Shown here: positions 27,885 through 40,300 of the stretch, piece after piece
Numbering within the stretch: the stretch's first letter is position 1
How the letters are laid out: every line of letters begins with the position of its first letter
NCBI GenBank assembly: GCA_905221605.1
Contig: CAJNDS010002232.1
Location: forward strand, 316,246-380,245
Direction: 5' to 3'
From: Symbiodinium natans
Lineage: Eukaryota; Sar; Dinophyceae; Suessiales; Symbiodiniaceae
Length of the DNA: 64,000 nt
Made by a program: the position numbers and the translations under genes
The notes under the pieces: generated by a model
What the model was told of the DNA's origin: nothing
What the model saw: only the letters and a program-made list of their open reading frames with translations
Database searches by the model: none

Positions 27885-28910
27885 GGGCGCCTTAGAGGCA
27901 CTTCAACGGCCTCAGACTGCCTCCGAAACGTTCCCAAACCCTCCCCAAACACCTTACAGGCACTTCAACGGCCTCAGACTGCTTTCTAAACCCTGGAGCC
28001 AAATCTACGTTGAGCTCTTTTGTCTTTATGCGTTTAGGAGCAAAATCTACGCTGAGCTGTTGTTTTGTCTTTATGCGTATTTGAGGAGCAGAATCTACGG
28101 TGAGCTATTCTCATAGAAGCACAGTCCCCCCAAAACCCCGCTGCTTCTTTGTGCGAAAATTCTCATAGAAGCACAGTCCCCCCAAAACCCCGCTGCTTCT
28201 CTGTGCGAGATTCTCACAGAAGCACAGTCCCCCCAAAACCCCGCTGCTTCTCTGTGCGAAAATTCTCATAGAAGCACAGTCCGCCCAAAACCCCGCTGCT
28301 TCTCTGTGCGAAAATCCACAGAAGCACAGTCCCCCCAAAACCCCGCTGCTTCTCTGTGCGAAAATTCTCATAGAAGCAGAGTCCCCCCAAAACCCCGCTG
28401 CTTCTCTGTGCGAAAATGCTCATAGAAGCACAGTCCTCCCAAAAAAAGCGCTGCTTCTCTGTGCGAAAATTCTCATAGAAGCACAGTCCCCCCAAAACCC
28501 CGCTCTTTGTGCGAAAATTCTCATAAAAGCACAGTATCTACGGTGAGCTGTTTTGTCTTTTTGCGTGTTAGGAGCATAATCTACGGTGAGCTCTTTGGTC
28601 TTTATGCACTTTAGGACCAAAGTTCACGGTGAGCTCTTTTGTCTTTATGCATTTTAGGACCAAAATTCACGGTGAGCTCTTTTGTCTTTATGCCTTTTAG
28701 GAGTAAAATCTACTGTGAGCTCTTTTGTCTTTATGCGTTTTAGGAGCAGAATCTACGGTGAGCTACTTTGTCTTTATGCGTTTTAGGAGCAAAATCTACG
28801 GTGAGCTCTTTTGTCTTTATGCGTTTTAGGAGCAACATCTACGGTGAGCTCTTTTGTCTTTATGCATTTTAGGACCAAAATTCACGGTGAGTTTTTTTGT
28901 CTTTATGCGT
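27885..28910. repeat. Minisatellite cluster: 60, 43 and 52 bp families
   Basis: Order: 60 bp units (27885-27990), 43 bp units (27998-28105), about eight units of 52 bp (28106-28540, TCTCATAGAAGCACAGTCCC + CCCAAAACCCCGCTGCTTCT), then 43 bp units again (28541-28910). The 52 bp block is contiguous, without unique spacers, so it is not a CRISPR array. Confidence 0.9.
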
Positions 28911-29400
28911 TGTTTCTTCGTGGCTTCCAGGAACTTCACGCAAGCATTATCGCGCATACTGTTGGTGGCACGTGCTTTACCCTGCGCAAACTCGAACGAA
29001 AACGTACAGTAAGAGCAGCACACTGACATGTTTATGCGCAAGGGCTTTAAACCCCAAAACTATGAGACCAGATACGGCTCCGACGAACTTCACGCACGCA
29101 ACATCGGGCATAATTTGACTCGCAAGTGCTTTGTCCTGTGCAAACCTACGAAAACGCACGGGAAGAGAAACAAACCTACAGGTTCATGCGCCTGGGTTTT
29201 AAACAAAACTATGACACTGGATACCGTTTTTTCCTGGCTCGTAGGAACTTCGTGCAAGCATTGTTGCACATATCGTCGCTTGCAAGTGGTTCTTTTCTGC
29301 ACAAACTCCAAAGAAAACGCACGGGAAGAGCAAACACACAGCAACTCTGACGTGAAAGGCCTTAAACACGAGACTTGTCAAGAGGGCATGTAATCTACAA
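28911..29400. repeat. About 155 bp tandem repeat, three copies
   Basis: Units share GGAACTTC-CGCAAGCATT, TGCGCAAACTC-AACGAAAACG and TTTAAAC-AAAACTATGA. A fourth copy is at 25490-25640. No gene. Confidence 0.65.
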
Positions 29401-29948
29401 GCCTGGTTTCCTGACACACAGCTCTGCTGTCCTTTCTACCAAACATGCGTCGAGCAAGGATAACTTGTGTCAGAGTCTGGTACAGCTTGTCGCTAAAATC
29501 TACTTTACATGACCGTCTAGGCTTGCAGCCACAGCTAAGAACACACTCAGGAAGCGGATGTTACGGGCGCAGGCGCGGCACGCTCCTGATGTTCACGAGC
29601 AGCGTAGCTCAGCCTCCCCGTGTATGAGCCGGCCCCGACGCTTTGCCTTCCGGGCCAACAAGGTCCACGGCGACTACTACGAACAACGTCCGCGCTAGCA
29701 GTGCTACGATTGCCCGCAGCCTCCAGCTTGAGCACTTGAGAAGCTTCTTTCGAACTGCGCTTGAGCTGGTCACGCTCGTCTTGCAGTCGCTGTAAGTTGC
29801 TCTCGTCCATAACTAGAGCAGGGGCCAAGGGCAGTTTGCAGCTTCAGCTCGTGGCCAAAACACTGCAGCATGTACAGGGAAGCTGACCCCATAAACTGGC
29901 CCATAACACGGACCCACGCCACAGACATGTCACATGCACTCACAGTAT
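29401..29948 (-). other. Small coiled-coil open frame near the right end of the island
   Basis: Minus-strand frame 29547-29828 has a helical start (SNLQRLQDERDQLKRSSKEA) with Leu spacing that suits a coiled coil. No start context or family recognised. It may be an exon of an element gene. Confidence 0.25.
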
Positions 29949-30216
29949 AGCACCCGGTAAATGCTAAGCTGCTAAAATTGACTGGGATTCCTGGTGCTAT
30001 TCCTGGTGCTACTCCTGGTGCTATTTCTGGTGCTATTTCTGGTGCTACTTCTGGTGCTATTTCTGGTGCTATTTCTGGCGCTGTTTCTGGTGCTTTTTCT
30101 GGTGCTATTTCTGGTGCTATTTCTGGTGCTATGTGACTAGCAGTCACCACCAGCAGACCCACAAAAAGCAGCACCCGGTAAATGCTAAAATTGACTGGGA
30201 TTCCTGGTGCTATTTT
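29949..30216 (+). repeat. Right subterminal units and 12 bp minisatellite
   Basis: CCGGTAAATGCTAA and TGACTGGGATTCC precede about 12 copies of the CTGGTGCTATTT 12-mer (29990-30133), then TGACTAGCAGTCACC and a second partial unit up to about 30216. This is direct-orientation homology to the left end, inside an otherwise inverted-repeat-bounded element. Confidence 0.85.
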
Positions 30217-30250
30217 TGGCCAGTGTGTTATAAGGCCACGACGTTATTTA

Positions 30251-30278
30251 ACTGTTAGTGTGGACCGGCCGAACCCAA
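30251..30278 (-). repeat. Right 28 bp terminal inverted repeat of the island
   Basis: Mirror copy of 8926-8953. It is followed at once by CCCTAAAC (30279-30286) and further heptamers. Confidence 0.9.
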
Positions 30279-30330
30279 CCCTAAACCCGAAACCCTAAAC
30301 CCTAAACCCGAAACCCTAAACCCTAAACCC

Positions 30331-31620
30331 TAAGCCCTTGACAGAAGTGGAGGGGCCTATTCAAGCTTAGCGCTTCGCGGCTGGCACAGCAACAACGAAG
30401 AAAAATGACGATTCCTCCCACCCATTCTGCCAGCTGAAGGGTGCAATGGCTCTGTACCTCTGTCCCTAACAGCCCAAACTTGGCTAAACATTCCAAAGCT
30501 GCCCCCCCCCAACTCCCCCCCCACCCAAAAAGGAACTCCACAAAAAAAGAAAGAAACGTCAACGCCACACACCCGGTGCTTCTTGCAACGCCTTCAGCCC
30601 CCTGCATTCCTGAACTGCAGGCCCCAGGCCCTAGACTCTCTTCACCTCTTGAAATGAGGGTCCGTTGCTGGGCACCCCAAATGTACGGTTGGTCGCATAA
30701 CGAAAGAACGACAACCCTAAACCCTGCAAGCTTTGGGTTAGAGGGCTACGTGGAGGTTTGCGAGTAGTTCTAGTGTAGGGCAACTGTACTATGACTGGAC
30801 TGGATGTACCCCTTATCGGCGGGGGGGGGGGGGGGGGGGGGGGATTATTTACAACCCTACTTGAAACTCTGAACCACAAACCCAATGAGCTTTAGGATTC
30901 TCCTCGCGGCCTTCTGGGAGGTTCTCTGGCATTGGGAGGGCCGGTTTTGTCGGAGTCCTCTCAAAACCCAAACCCCTGTATTATCATACTCCCCTTGAAA
31001 CCATCCTTCACCAACTATCTGTCAATATTCCTTTGTGCTTCACTAAAGCAAAATACAAAAGGTGATTCTGCTGTCAATATTCCTTTGTGTTTTATCAAAG
31101 CAAAATACAAAAGGTGATTCCACAGGAAACTGCCTAACGTCCCCCCCAAACTCTGCGCACATACCCTAAACCCTGAACCCTAAACCCTAAACCCACTAAA
31201 CCCACTAAACCCTGCTCTTTTTGCCGGCCTTCAGCGCCTTTCTGCGCGAGTGAAGGGTTACTGACGGACCCTGGGTTTTTGCCCAAGAAGTTGGAAACTG
31301 CTAAACCCTAAACCCTAAACCCTAAACCCTGAACCCAGGGTCCATTTTCAGTACAACCTTCTGCCGCCAGGGTCTAAAAAATGCCCAAACGGTGACCAAA
31401 ACTGCAACTCTTACCACCCCCCAGAAGCCAATGGCTTGGGGCTACTCTCAGCTTAAGGCTCCAATCTGAAAGGGTTTAGGGTTCGGGGCTCGGGGTTGAG
31501 GGTTGAGGGTTGAGGGTTTAGGGTTTAGGGTTTTGGGTTTTGGGTTTTAGGGTTCCTAGATCTCCTTAGCCTTATCTTCTCAGCCGCTCCGGGCCGGGCA
31601 CGCTAAGCGCGATCGGCCTC
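30331..31620. other. Between the island and the light-harvesting stop: repeats and intergenic sequence
   Basis: A poly-G run at 30821-30843. A tandem duplication of GTCAATATTCCTTTGTG...AAAGCAAAATACAAAAGGTGATTC at 31021-31115. Short heptamer arrays at 31165-31215, 31295-31335 and 31470-31545. No certain exon. Confidence 0.5.
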
Positions 31621-34600
31621 TCAGTAGAGCCACGGGAAAGGGTGGCGCGTCAAGACAGCCTGCGTGACCTTGCGGTTCTACCGGAGGCCCTAAGACTGAG
31701 CTGGTGCTTGAAGCCCTAAACCCTAAACCCTAAACACTAAGCCCTAAGCCCTGAACCCTAAACCCTAAGCCCTAAACCCTGAACCCTAACCCTAAACCCT
31801 AAACCCTAAACCCTAAACCCTAAACCCTAAACCCCATGCGCCTGCAGCCCACGGAGCCCGAAAACTCCATGGGGCTTCGGGCTTCAGGGGCTGGTGAGAG
31901 GTATGCGATGGTGGGTTTTGGCTATGCAGGGTTTAGGGTTTAGGGTTTAGGGTTTAGGGTTTTGGGCTTAGGGTTTAGGGTTTAGGGTTTAGGGTTTAGG
32001 GCTTAGGGTTTAGGGTTTAGGGTTTAGGGATTAGGGATTAGGGATTAGGGTCTTGGGGCTTAGCATTTTAGGTCTTCGGCCTTTGGGTTCCAGGGCTTCG
32101 CGGGACGAATGAGAGCCACCGGCTTTTCAGAGTTCAGGGTTCAGAATATAAGATAAGCTTAAGCGAAACGGGCTCAAGGGTGTAGAGTTCAGGAGTGCAG
32201 GGTCCATGGTACCTGACATTTGAAGGTTTAAAGCCCCCCCACCTCGTCTAGCGTCCCTCAACCACAAGCCCGAAACACCCCCAAACACCGAAACCCAAAG
32301 CATTAAAAGCTCATAAGCATTTATTCCCCAATCCCTCCGCAACCTATAGACTCTGAACCCCAAACCCTAAACCCTAAACCCTAAACCGTAAACCGTAAAC
32401 CGTAAACCCTAAACCCTAAACCCTCCAGCTCGTGCCCAGCGGCAGCGCCCGCGAACGCCATCATCGCCAGGCGGCCGTTCTTCAGCTCCGCGAGGCGCAT
32501 CCTGGTGTAGGGTTTAGGGGGTTTAGGGTTTAGGGGTTTAGGGTTTCGGGTTTAGGGTTTCGGGTTTTGGGTTTACGGCGCAGGAAGTTTAGGAGGGTTC
32601 GGGGTTTGGGAGGTTTAGGAGGTTTTGGGTTCAGGAGGTTTCGGAGCTTTAGTGGGCTGAGGAGCTTTAGTGGGCTGAGGGGGCTGAGGGGGTTGAGGGG
32701 GTTGAGGGGGTTGAGGGGGTTGAGGGGGTTGAGGGGGTTGAGGGGGTACCCTAAACCCACCCAAGACTCCGGCACAACCCAGGGCCCGGATGGCCCCTGC
32801 AAAAGAAATGGTGCCAAATCAAAAATAATCCAATCACAACTTGGTTTAGGGTTTAGGGTATAGGGTTTAGGATTTAGGGTTTAGGGTTTAGCGTTTAGGG
32901 ATTAACGACCTGGGGCCTAGGGTGTAACAGAGGAGACAGTCAGAATACGGTGCTGGGGGTTGTGAAAGTATAAAGATATAGGGACCATAGGGGAATACAT
33001 TTTTACTAACAATTCCGACCCCTCTATTCGGAACTTTGAGGTTGGGAGGCTTTTTGGGGAGGGAGTTGAGGGTCTGCTGCTGGGGCGTTTGGGGTTTAAG
33101 AACCCTAAGCCCCAAACCCTAAACCCTAAACCCTGAACACTGAACACTGAACACTGAACCCTAAACCCCAAACCCCAAACCCTAAACCCTAAACCCTAAA
33201 CCCTAAACCCTAGGTTTACGGTTTAGGGTTTTGGGTGCAGCGGCTTTGGGTGTTTTGGGGTTTCGGGGCGTTAGGTGCTATAGGGGGCCTAAACCCTAAA
33301 CCCTAAACCCTAAACCCTAAACCCTGAACCCTGGGGCTTTAGGGGCTGCAGGGGGCTTCGGGGGCTTTGGGGGCTTTCGGGGCTTTGGGGCGTTGGGGGC
33401 TTTAGGAGTTTAGGGTGACCCATAGAAAGCGGTTTGGGGTTCAGGCTCTAAGGCTGTGCGGCCATCTTTAACCCTTGCCCCCACCCCGCCCTCCCCCCAA
33501 AAAAACAAATGAACAAACAAAATAAACACAAAAACGCTCCCAAACCCTAAACCACAAAAACCCGAACCTTAAACCCAAAAATGCGAGCCTTCAACCCACA
33601 AAGCCAAACCTAAACCCCAAGACAACAAAACCCCCACAACAATTAACCCTAAACCCCACAAAACTGCAACTGCAAAAGCCGTCACCCCAGGTCTTAAGAA
33701 CCCTAAACACCCTCAAGCACAACCCAGAAGATCTAAACCCTAAAGCTTGGGTACTAACAGTCCTTAGTAGGGATTCTAGTACCCTCTATTCGAATCCCGT
33801 TTAAGGACTGCTAGTACAAGGGGGAACATCCCAACTTCTAAAACGTACCAAAACCCAAATCCAACAAAACGAGCCCTGCACCCCCTAAGCCCGGCAAACC
33901 CTAAACCCCAAACCCTAAACCTTAACACCCCATCTGAACCCTAAGCCAAACACCAAAAACAACCATTTGTTCAAGCTCTAAGGGTCCTCTTCTGGCCCTC
34001 CTCATCGCTTGGGAACCAGGAAGTCAAGCCATAATCTCCAGCCACCTGTTTGGGGTGTAGGGTTTGGCGTTTTCGGTTTCGGGGGTTTAGGGACGTACCC
34101 GATACCCTGCAACCTGCACCAGACTGACCTCCGAACTAAAGGCACAACCCTAAACCCTAAACCCTAAACCCTAAACCCTAAACCCTAAACTTCCCTTTCT
34201 TTTTTGAAAGGGGGGCGGGGGGGGGGGGGGGGGGGGGGGGCTGTTGCCATACAGCCCTGCCTTGGTCTACCCATGAACCTTCAAGTTTTCCACATGTCCT
34301 GAACCTTAAACCCCCTGTGAATCTATCAATATATGTTCTGATGTGTAACCCTAAACCCTAAACCCTAAACCCTAAACCCTAAACCCTAAACCCTGTTGGT
34401 GCACCAGCAACCATGGCACAATCGAGGGTTCAGGGTTGAGGGCTCAGAAGGTTTAGGGCAGCCCTCTTCCTGAGCAAGCAGAGGCAAGAAAAACAGACTC
34501 ATGAACCCCTGAAATCCCAAAGCCCGAAGCCCTAAAGCCCGAAGCCCTGAACCCCAAACCCTAAACCCTAAACCCTAAACCCTAAACCCTAAACCCTAAA

Positions 34601-37294
34601 CCCTAAACCCTAAACCCTAAACCCTAAACGCCCTCAAACCAAGTTAAAAAAAAAGTGTTGAAACCGCAGGCTTCCTCACAGTCTTGGGCCATTCCGAAGG
34701 TTCGTGGCTTTGGCGCTACTGTAGGGTTTAGGGTTTTAGGGTTCAGGGTTCAAGGTTAGAACAGTGTTTTGTGGACTATTATAGTATAGTTATATGGAGA
34801 CCAGAAGGGAACGCCATTAGTAATTATTCCGAACCTGGGAGATAGGGCTTAGGATTTCGGGTCTGAAGGCTTTGGGGCTTGGGATTTCAGGGCTGAGGCT
34901 TCAGGGCTTAAGGCTTTGGGCTTACCTTTCCGGGTTTAGGGACCCTCAACCCTGAACCCCAAACCCTAGACCCTAATTAACCCCTACACCCTAAATCGGG
35001 TTTAGGGACCCTGCCTCGTAGGGACCCTAAAAACCCCCCAAACCCTACACCCTGGATCGTGTTCAGGGACCCTGCCTCAACGGAGTTCCATTCGAAGACC
35101 TTCTTGGTGCAGCAGAGCTCCACGAGGCCGATCTTAGTGTCAAGGTGCCGGCTTCGTGCCCTGAACCCTGATTTAGGGTTTAGGGTTTAGGGTTTAGGGT
35201 TTAGTGTTTAGGGTTTAGGGTTTAGGGTTTGGGGTTGCGAGAACACAGGGATGCTGCAAGGATCTATCACAACTTGCCCTCAAGAAAGGAGCATTTGAGT
35301 GCTCAGGGTATGTCGCAAGTAGAGTTTTTGCCCAGGCACCTGGAGGATCCGAAAGTAGATCCCCTTTAAGCGTTCCTAAAGATGACGCAGCAGGAGTATA
35401 GGTGCTATTTGGGGGTTCTGCTTTTTGGATCCTTCCGGGGGTCTGGGGATATCATGGGTTTCCCTACTACCCCCCTCTATACTACCACCCCCCTTTGGTT
35501 CCCCGCTAAATAGCCTTAATTTTTCTTAGTTATGTACCCCTAAATGGCCTCAACTATGGGGGAACCTAGAGGGGCGTAGTATAGAGGGGGGGGGTAGTAG
35601 GGAAGCCCCGAAGTATAAGAAACCCAGACAAGGCTTACAAGAGCTGCAGCTGCACCTGAATCCCATGCACCCGAAGTCCAGATACAACTACTCATGAACC
35701 TCCGAGCGTGGTCACCAAACCCTACACCCTAATCCCTAAACCCTGAACCCTAAACCCTATATAAACCCTCAACAAGCCCTAACCCCCACACCCTCAACCC
35801 TAAACCCAAAGACGCCTCAAACCCTACAGCCGCAGACCCCAAGCTCGAAGGTCCTGGGACACTACGACCGGAAACCCTAAACCCTAAACCCTAAACCCTA
35901 AACCCCCAAACCCCCTAAACCCTAAACCGCAGATCCAACGAACAACCCGAAGCCGCCACACCTCGCCCACTTCGGCCAGGGTGCCCAGAAGAGGATCTGG
36001 TGGAGTTTGCCAGGGAACCGTCACCCTAAACCCTAAACCCTAAACCCTAAACCCTTTTGGGCAGTTTAAGGGTGCTTGGGGTCTTCAGCCTTTTAGGGTT
36101 CAGGGTTTGGGGTTTGGGGTTCGGAGGCTTAGGGTTCTCAGGAGCCTAGCTAGGGCTTCGGGTTGCTTTAAAGCTTATATCGCATAAGTTAAGGAGGGTT
36201 TCGGGTTTAGGGTTTAGAGTTTAGGGTTTCGGGTTTAGGGTTTAGGGTTTAGGGTGGTTGGGGGGCAGGCGTCCTCCTGACATACAGACTCTGCTTAAAC
36301 GCTAAAGTCTATATGGCTACTTCTCTAAAATATGGTCCCCTTTTCGAGTCCTGGTTCTAAGGCGGCCTGACCATATACCCCTGAGTCATCCTTCCGCGTT
36401 GCCCTGGACTGTTGCATGTGGTCCTACGTGGGGCTTGCATAGTGATTTGAGGGCTTTGGAGGTCTCAAGGGTCGAGCTCACTGGTTCTTAGCAGGGAAGT
36501 AGGGAAATAGGTTCTCTGTCTCGTCCCTTGAAGGGTTCCTAAACCCTAGGCCCTAACTACACCCCATCTTGGGGGGAAACAAGGAACCTCATCCCCATGT
36601 TCAAGCTGAAGCAGCTAGTACGGTTAGAGACTTGGGGGCGGTGAGCACCTGAGAGCATGAGGATTGTTTGTTTAGGGCTTCGGGTTTTCATGGCCGACCG
36701 GCTTGCAACGGCTGAGATGTTGAAGCTTGGGTGGTGGCACTTTGTTATGGGTCCCCCTTGGTTTGAGAGTTGTGCCCTAAGAGCTTAGGGTTGAGGATGT
36801 AAGGAATCGACCCTAAACCCTAAACCATAAACCTTAAACCCTAAACCCCAAACCCTAAACCTAAACCCACTAAACCCGATTCTATGGATAGCCAAGTCTG
36901 CCTGGGCATTCACTCCTGTGGCACCGCGGAATGCTTCGTGAGCATCGATGCTAACCTGCTCTGGGTTTGGGGTGTTAGGGTTGAGGGTTTAGGGTTTGAA
37001 GGGTTTAGGATTTAGGGTTTGGGGTTTAGGGTTGTTTAGGGGTTCAGGGTTTAGGATTTAGGGTTGGGGCGTTTTAAACGCCCCAACCTAAATTAGGGTT
37101 TGGGGGGTTTAGGGTTTGGGAGTTAGGGTTTCGTTTAGGGGCTCAGGGTTTAGGGTTTAGGGTTTGAGGTTTAGGAGTTTAGGGTTTGGAGTTTAGGGGT
37201 TTTGGGGTTTGGGGGTCCGCCGACCCTGGCGGCGTGTTGGATGGGAAAAGGAGGTGAAAACCTCCCTCTTTCCCTCCTTACCCCACCAAAACGT

Positions 37295-37325
<31 letters not shown>

Positions 37326-40300
37326 CGGTGCACATTTTTTCGTGGACCCCCCCCCCCACCCACCTCTTTTTGGCTTGAGCTTGTCCTGGTGCTACCCCCT
37401 ACCCCCCCCCAAACGTTTCACAGAACTCTGCCATGAGCGGGCTTAGACCTCTCAACTATGCTCCAGCGGGGTCGGCGGCTTGAGCCGGAGGCTCTTAAAT
37501 TTAGGGTTTGGGGTGCAGGGTTTACGGCCTGATAAAATTGCGAAGATCGTGGTGCTTTATGATGTTAACTACCCAAGGAAAACAGAAGGTTCCGTAAGAC
37601 ATCTTTTCGGTTGCTAAGGGACGCGTTACGGCCGTTTACACCATTCCTTGTCAGGGCATTTCAGAGCTCTCGGGCTTTAGGCCAATTTAGGGTCAGGCTA
37701 AACCCTAAACCCTAAACCCTAAACCCTAAACCCTAAACCCTAAACCCTAAACCCTAAACCCTAACCCTAAACCCCTAACCCTAAACCCTAAACCCTAAAC
37801 CCTAAACCCTAAACCCGGTGTTTCGGCTCACTTTAGACTCACAGTCCTGTTGGCCTCTGGGGCATAGAGTTCAGGATCTGAGCTTCTGCCAAAACAACAC
37901 AATCTGGTAAACCCAAAACCCCAAACTAATCCTACACCCTCAACTAAGCCGAACCCTGAACCCTTAACTAACCCCAAGCTCTAAACTAACCCTGAACCCT
38001 CGCTAACCCTGACTCTGACCCCTTAACCAACCCTCTAGGAGGATTTAAGGGCTTAGGTTCTTAGGGTGTAGCATTTGGAGTTCCCTGGCAGGCAGGAAAC
38101 AAAGATCTAGCAGTTCCACCTTGGACCCTTAAACCTTTAAGGGTACAACATTAGGGGTAGGAGTCTTCATCCCTTGAAAAGAGGGTGTCTGAATTCAACA
38201 ATCTAAGGGTAGTCATGTGCATGGTCCCTTAATTTGGGCCCTTAAAAGGGCACCCCTTATATACCCTATACAAATTTAGTGGGCCCTTAAAAGGGTACCC
38301 CTTATATACCCTGTACAAATTTAGGCCTTTGCATCAGAACCCTTAAGGAGGAGGTAAGGGACCACATTGAGGGCCCGTGCAACTACCCTTAGATATTCCA
38401 CAACCCCAATTCTCGTCCTAGGGGCCTAAACCCTAAACCCTAAACCCTAAACCCTAAACCCTATACCCTCCCTTAAGAACTCTACAACCAATTCTCGTCC
38501 AAGGGGCGGGAACCGCCTCGAAGGAAAACTTCTCAGCGGGGAGGCGCACGAAGTCCTCGCGCGAGCGTAACAGGGGCTCATGTAGGGGTCTGAATAATTA
38601 GAGTAGGGTTTAGGGTCTAGGGTCTAGGGTTTAGGGTTTAGGGTTCAGGGTTCAGGGTTCAGGGTTTAGGGTTTAGGGTTTTGGGTTTAGGGTTTAGGGT
38701 TTAGGAATTCGGGTTTCGGGTTTCGGTTGTAGGGTTTAGGGTTTAGGCCCTAAAAATTAGAATCGAGTGTTTTTTTTTTTGGGGGGGGGGGGGGGGGGGT
38801 TATTGTAGTATAATTATAGAGGGACCATAAGGGGCCATAAGGGAATACTACTTTGTAATTATTCGACCCCTAAATTAAGAGGGTGTTGGGTTTAACCCCA
38901 AACCCCACGAAACCCTCAGGATGTTCTGAAATAGTTGCAGGTATACTCCCTAATTTGCGGGGGATCGGGCTCCACAGGTTTGAGGGTTTTGGGCTTAGGG
39001 TTTAGGGGGGGGGGGGGGGGGGGATGTCTTATACGAACAGTCCTTAATAGGCATTCTAGTACCCCCTATTATCTAAACCCTGGACCCTAAACCCTAAACC
39101 CTAAACCCCAAACCCTAAACCCTAAACCCTACTATAATCCCTATGAAGGACTGGTAGCACAAGGGTGAACATCCCAAGTGTAGGGTTAAAAGCCAATCTG
39201 TCCCTTTCTGTTGCTTGTTGGCAGTCTTTCCGGCCTCTTTCCACCTTCTATCTGACCCTGCGAAACCCTAAACCCCTAAACCCTAAACCCTAAACCCTAG
39301 ACCCTAAACCCTAAACCCTAAACCCTAAAGCCTAAACCCTAAACCCTAAACATGCCAAAAGCCCAAGCCGGAAGGCCTGCAGTCGCAAATCAACAAACTT
39401 TGAAGCCCCAAAAACATCCATCTTAAGTCTCAAACCCCACTCCTTCCAGCTACTTGGAGGCTCATGGGTACTTGTAAGTAGGGTTAAAAATGGGGCAACT
39501 ATGGTTGTGGCCTGATTTAAGGGTGTTTTTTTCTGTTCGCGTTTAAGTACCCATGAACCTCCAAGCAAACCTTCGCAACCCTCGCAGCCCTTCACCCGAA
39601 ACCGTTCCTACGGCCATTCCATGGTCGTTTAGTATGGGCCCTTCAAAGGGGACCCCTTATATACCCTATACAACCCAGGGACCAATTCTTCACAACCCTG
39701 CAAAGGAAACAAGGGACCATATTCAGGGCCCATATACCTACCCCTAAACCCTCCAACAAATACACCCTAAACCCTAAACCCGAGGCCCATGAAACTGAGG
39801 GCCCACATAACTACCCCTAGAAACGTTGAAACATCCCGTAGCCTTTCTCTCTCTCTCCCCCCCTCCCCCCCCCCCACCCAAAAAAAAAAAACAAAGGTCG
39901 CTCTTACGGTGCCCCCCTTCGAGCCATTCGAACCCTAAACCCTAAACCTTAAACCCAGGAGTCCGGCACCACCAAGCCCAACCAGGCCAACATGCAAATG
40001 CGGCCGTGCCTTTGGCTCCGTAAGGAGGATTTTAGGGCTTTGGGATAGACTTTCAAAGGGCTTCAAGAACCAGAGTTTAGGGTTTAGGGTTTCGGGTTTA
40101 GGGTCGAGGGTTTTAAAAGATTCCTTCAGTTCTAGTAGGGGGAGTGCCGCTAGAACTGGAGGAACATTCCCGAACTCTTAGGGGGATCTCAGATAGCACT
40201 TCGGGAATACTTCCCCTGAACCCTAAACCCTAAACCCTAAACCCTAAACCCTAAACCCTAAACCCTAAACCCTAAACCCTAAACCCTTGTGCGGGGCTGT

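Larger units (their letters stand above)
8926..30278. mobile_element. 21.35 kb insertion bounded by a perfect 28 bp terminal inverted repeat
   Basis: The left end 8926-8953 (begins TTGGGTTCGGCCGGTC) is the exact reverse complement of the right end 30251-30278. Outside both ends lies the same 8 bp, CCCTAAAC (8918-8925 and 30279-30286), a candidate target-site duplication, although the flanks are a 7 bp repeat. Telomere-like arrays stop sharply at the two ends and are absent inside. Just inside each end is a 12 bp minisatellite and a shared subterminal unit (AGTCACCACCAGCAGACCCA), in direct orientation. Contents: two Rep-like genes, two DDE transposon copies, many tandem repeats. It may be one giant element or an older element swollen by nested insertions. 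I see no gene inside that clearly matches the 28 bp ends. Confidence 0.75.

Noticed and set aside
28106-28540. CRISPR-like array
   Set aside because: The 52 bp units are contiguous with no unique spacers, in a eukaryotic context.
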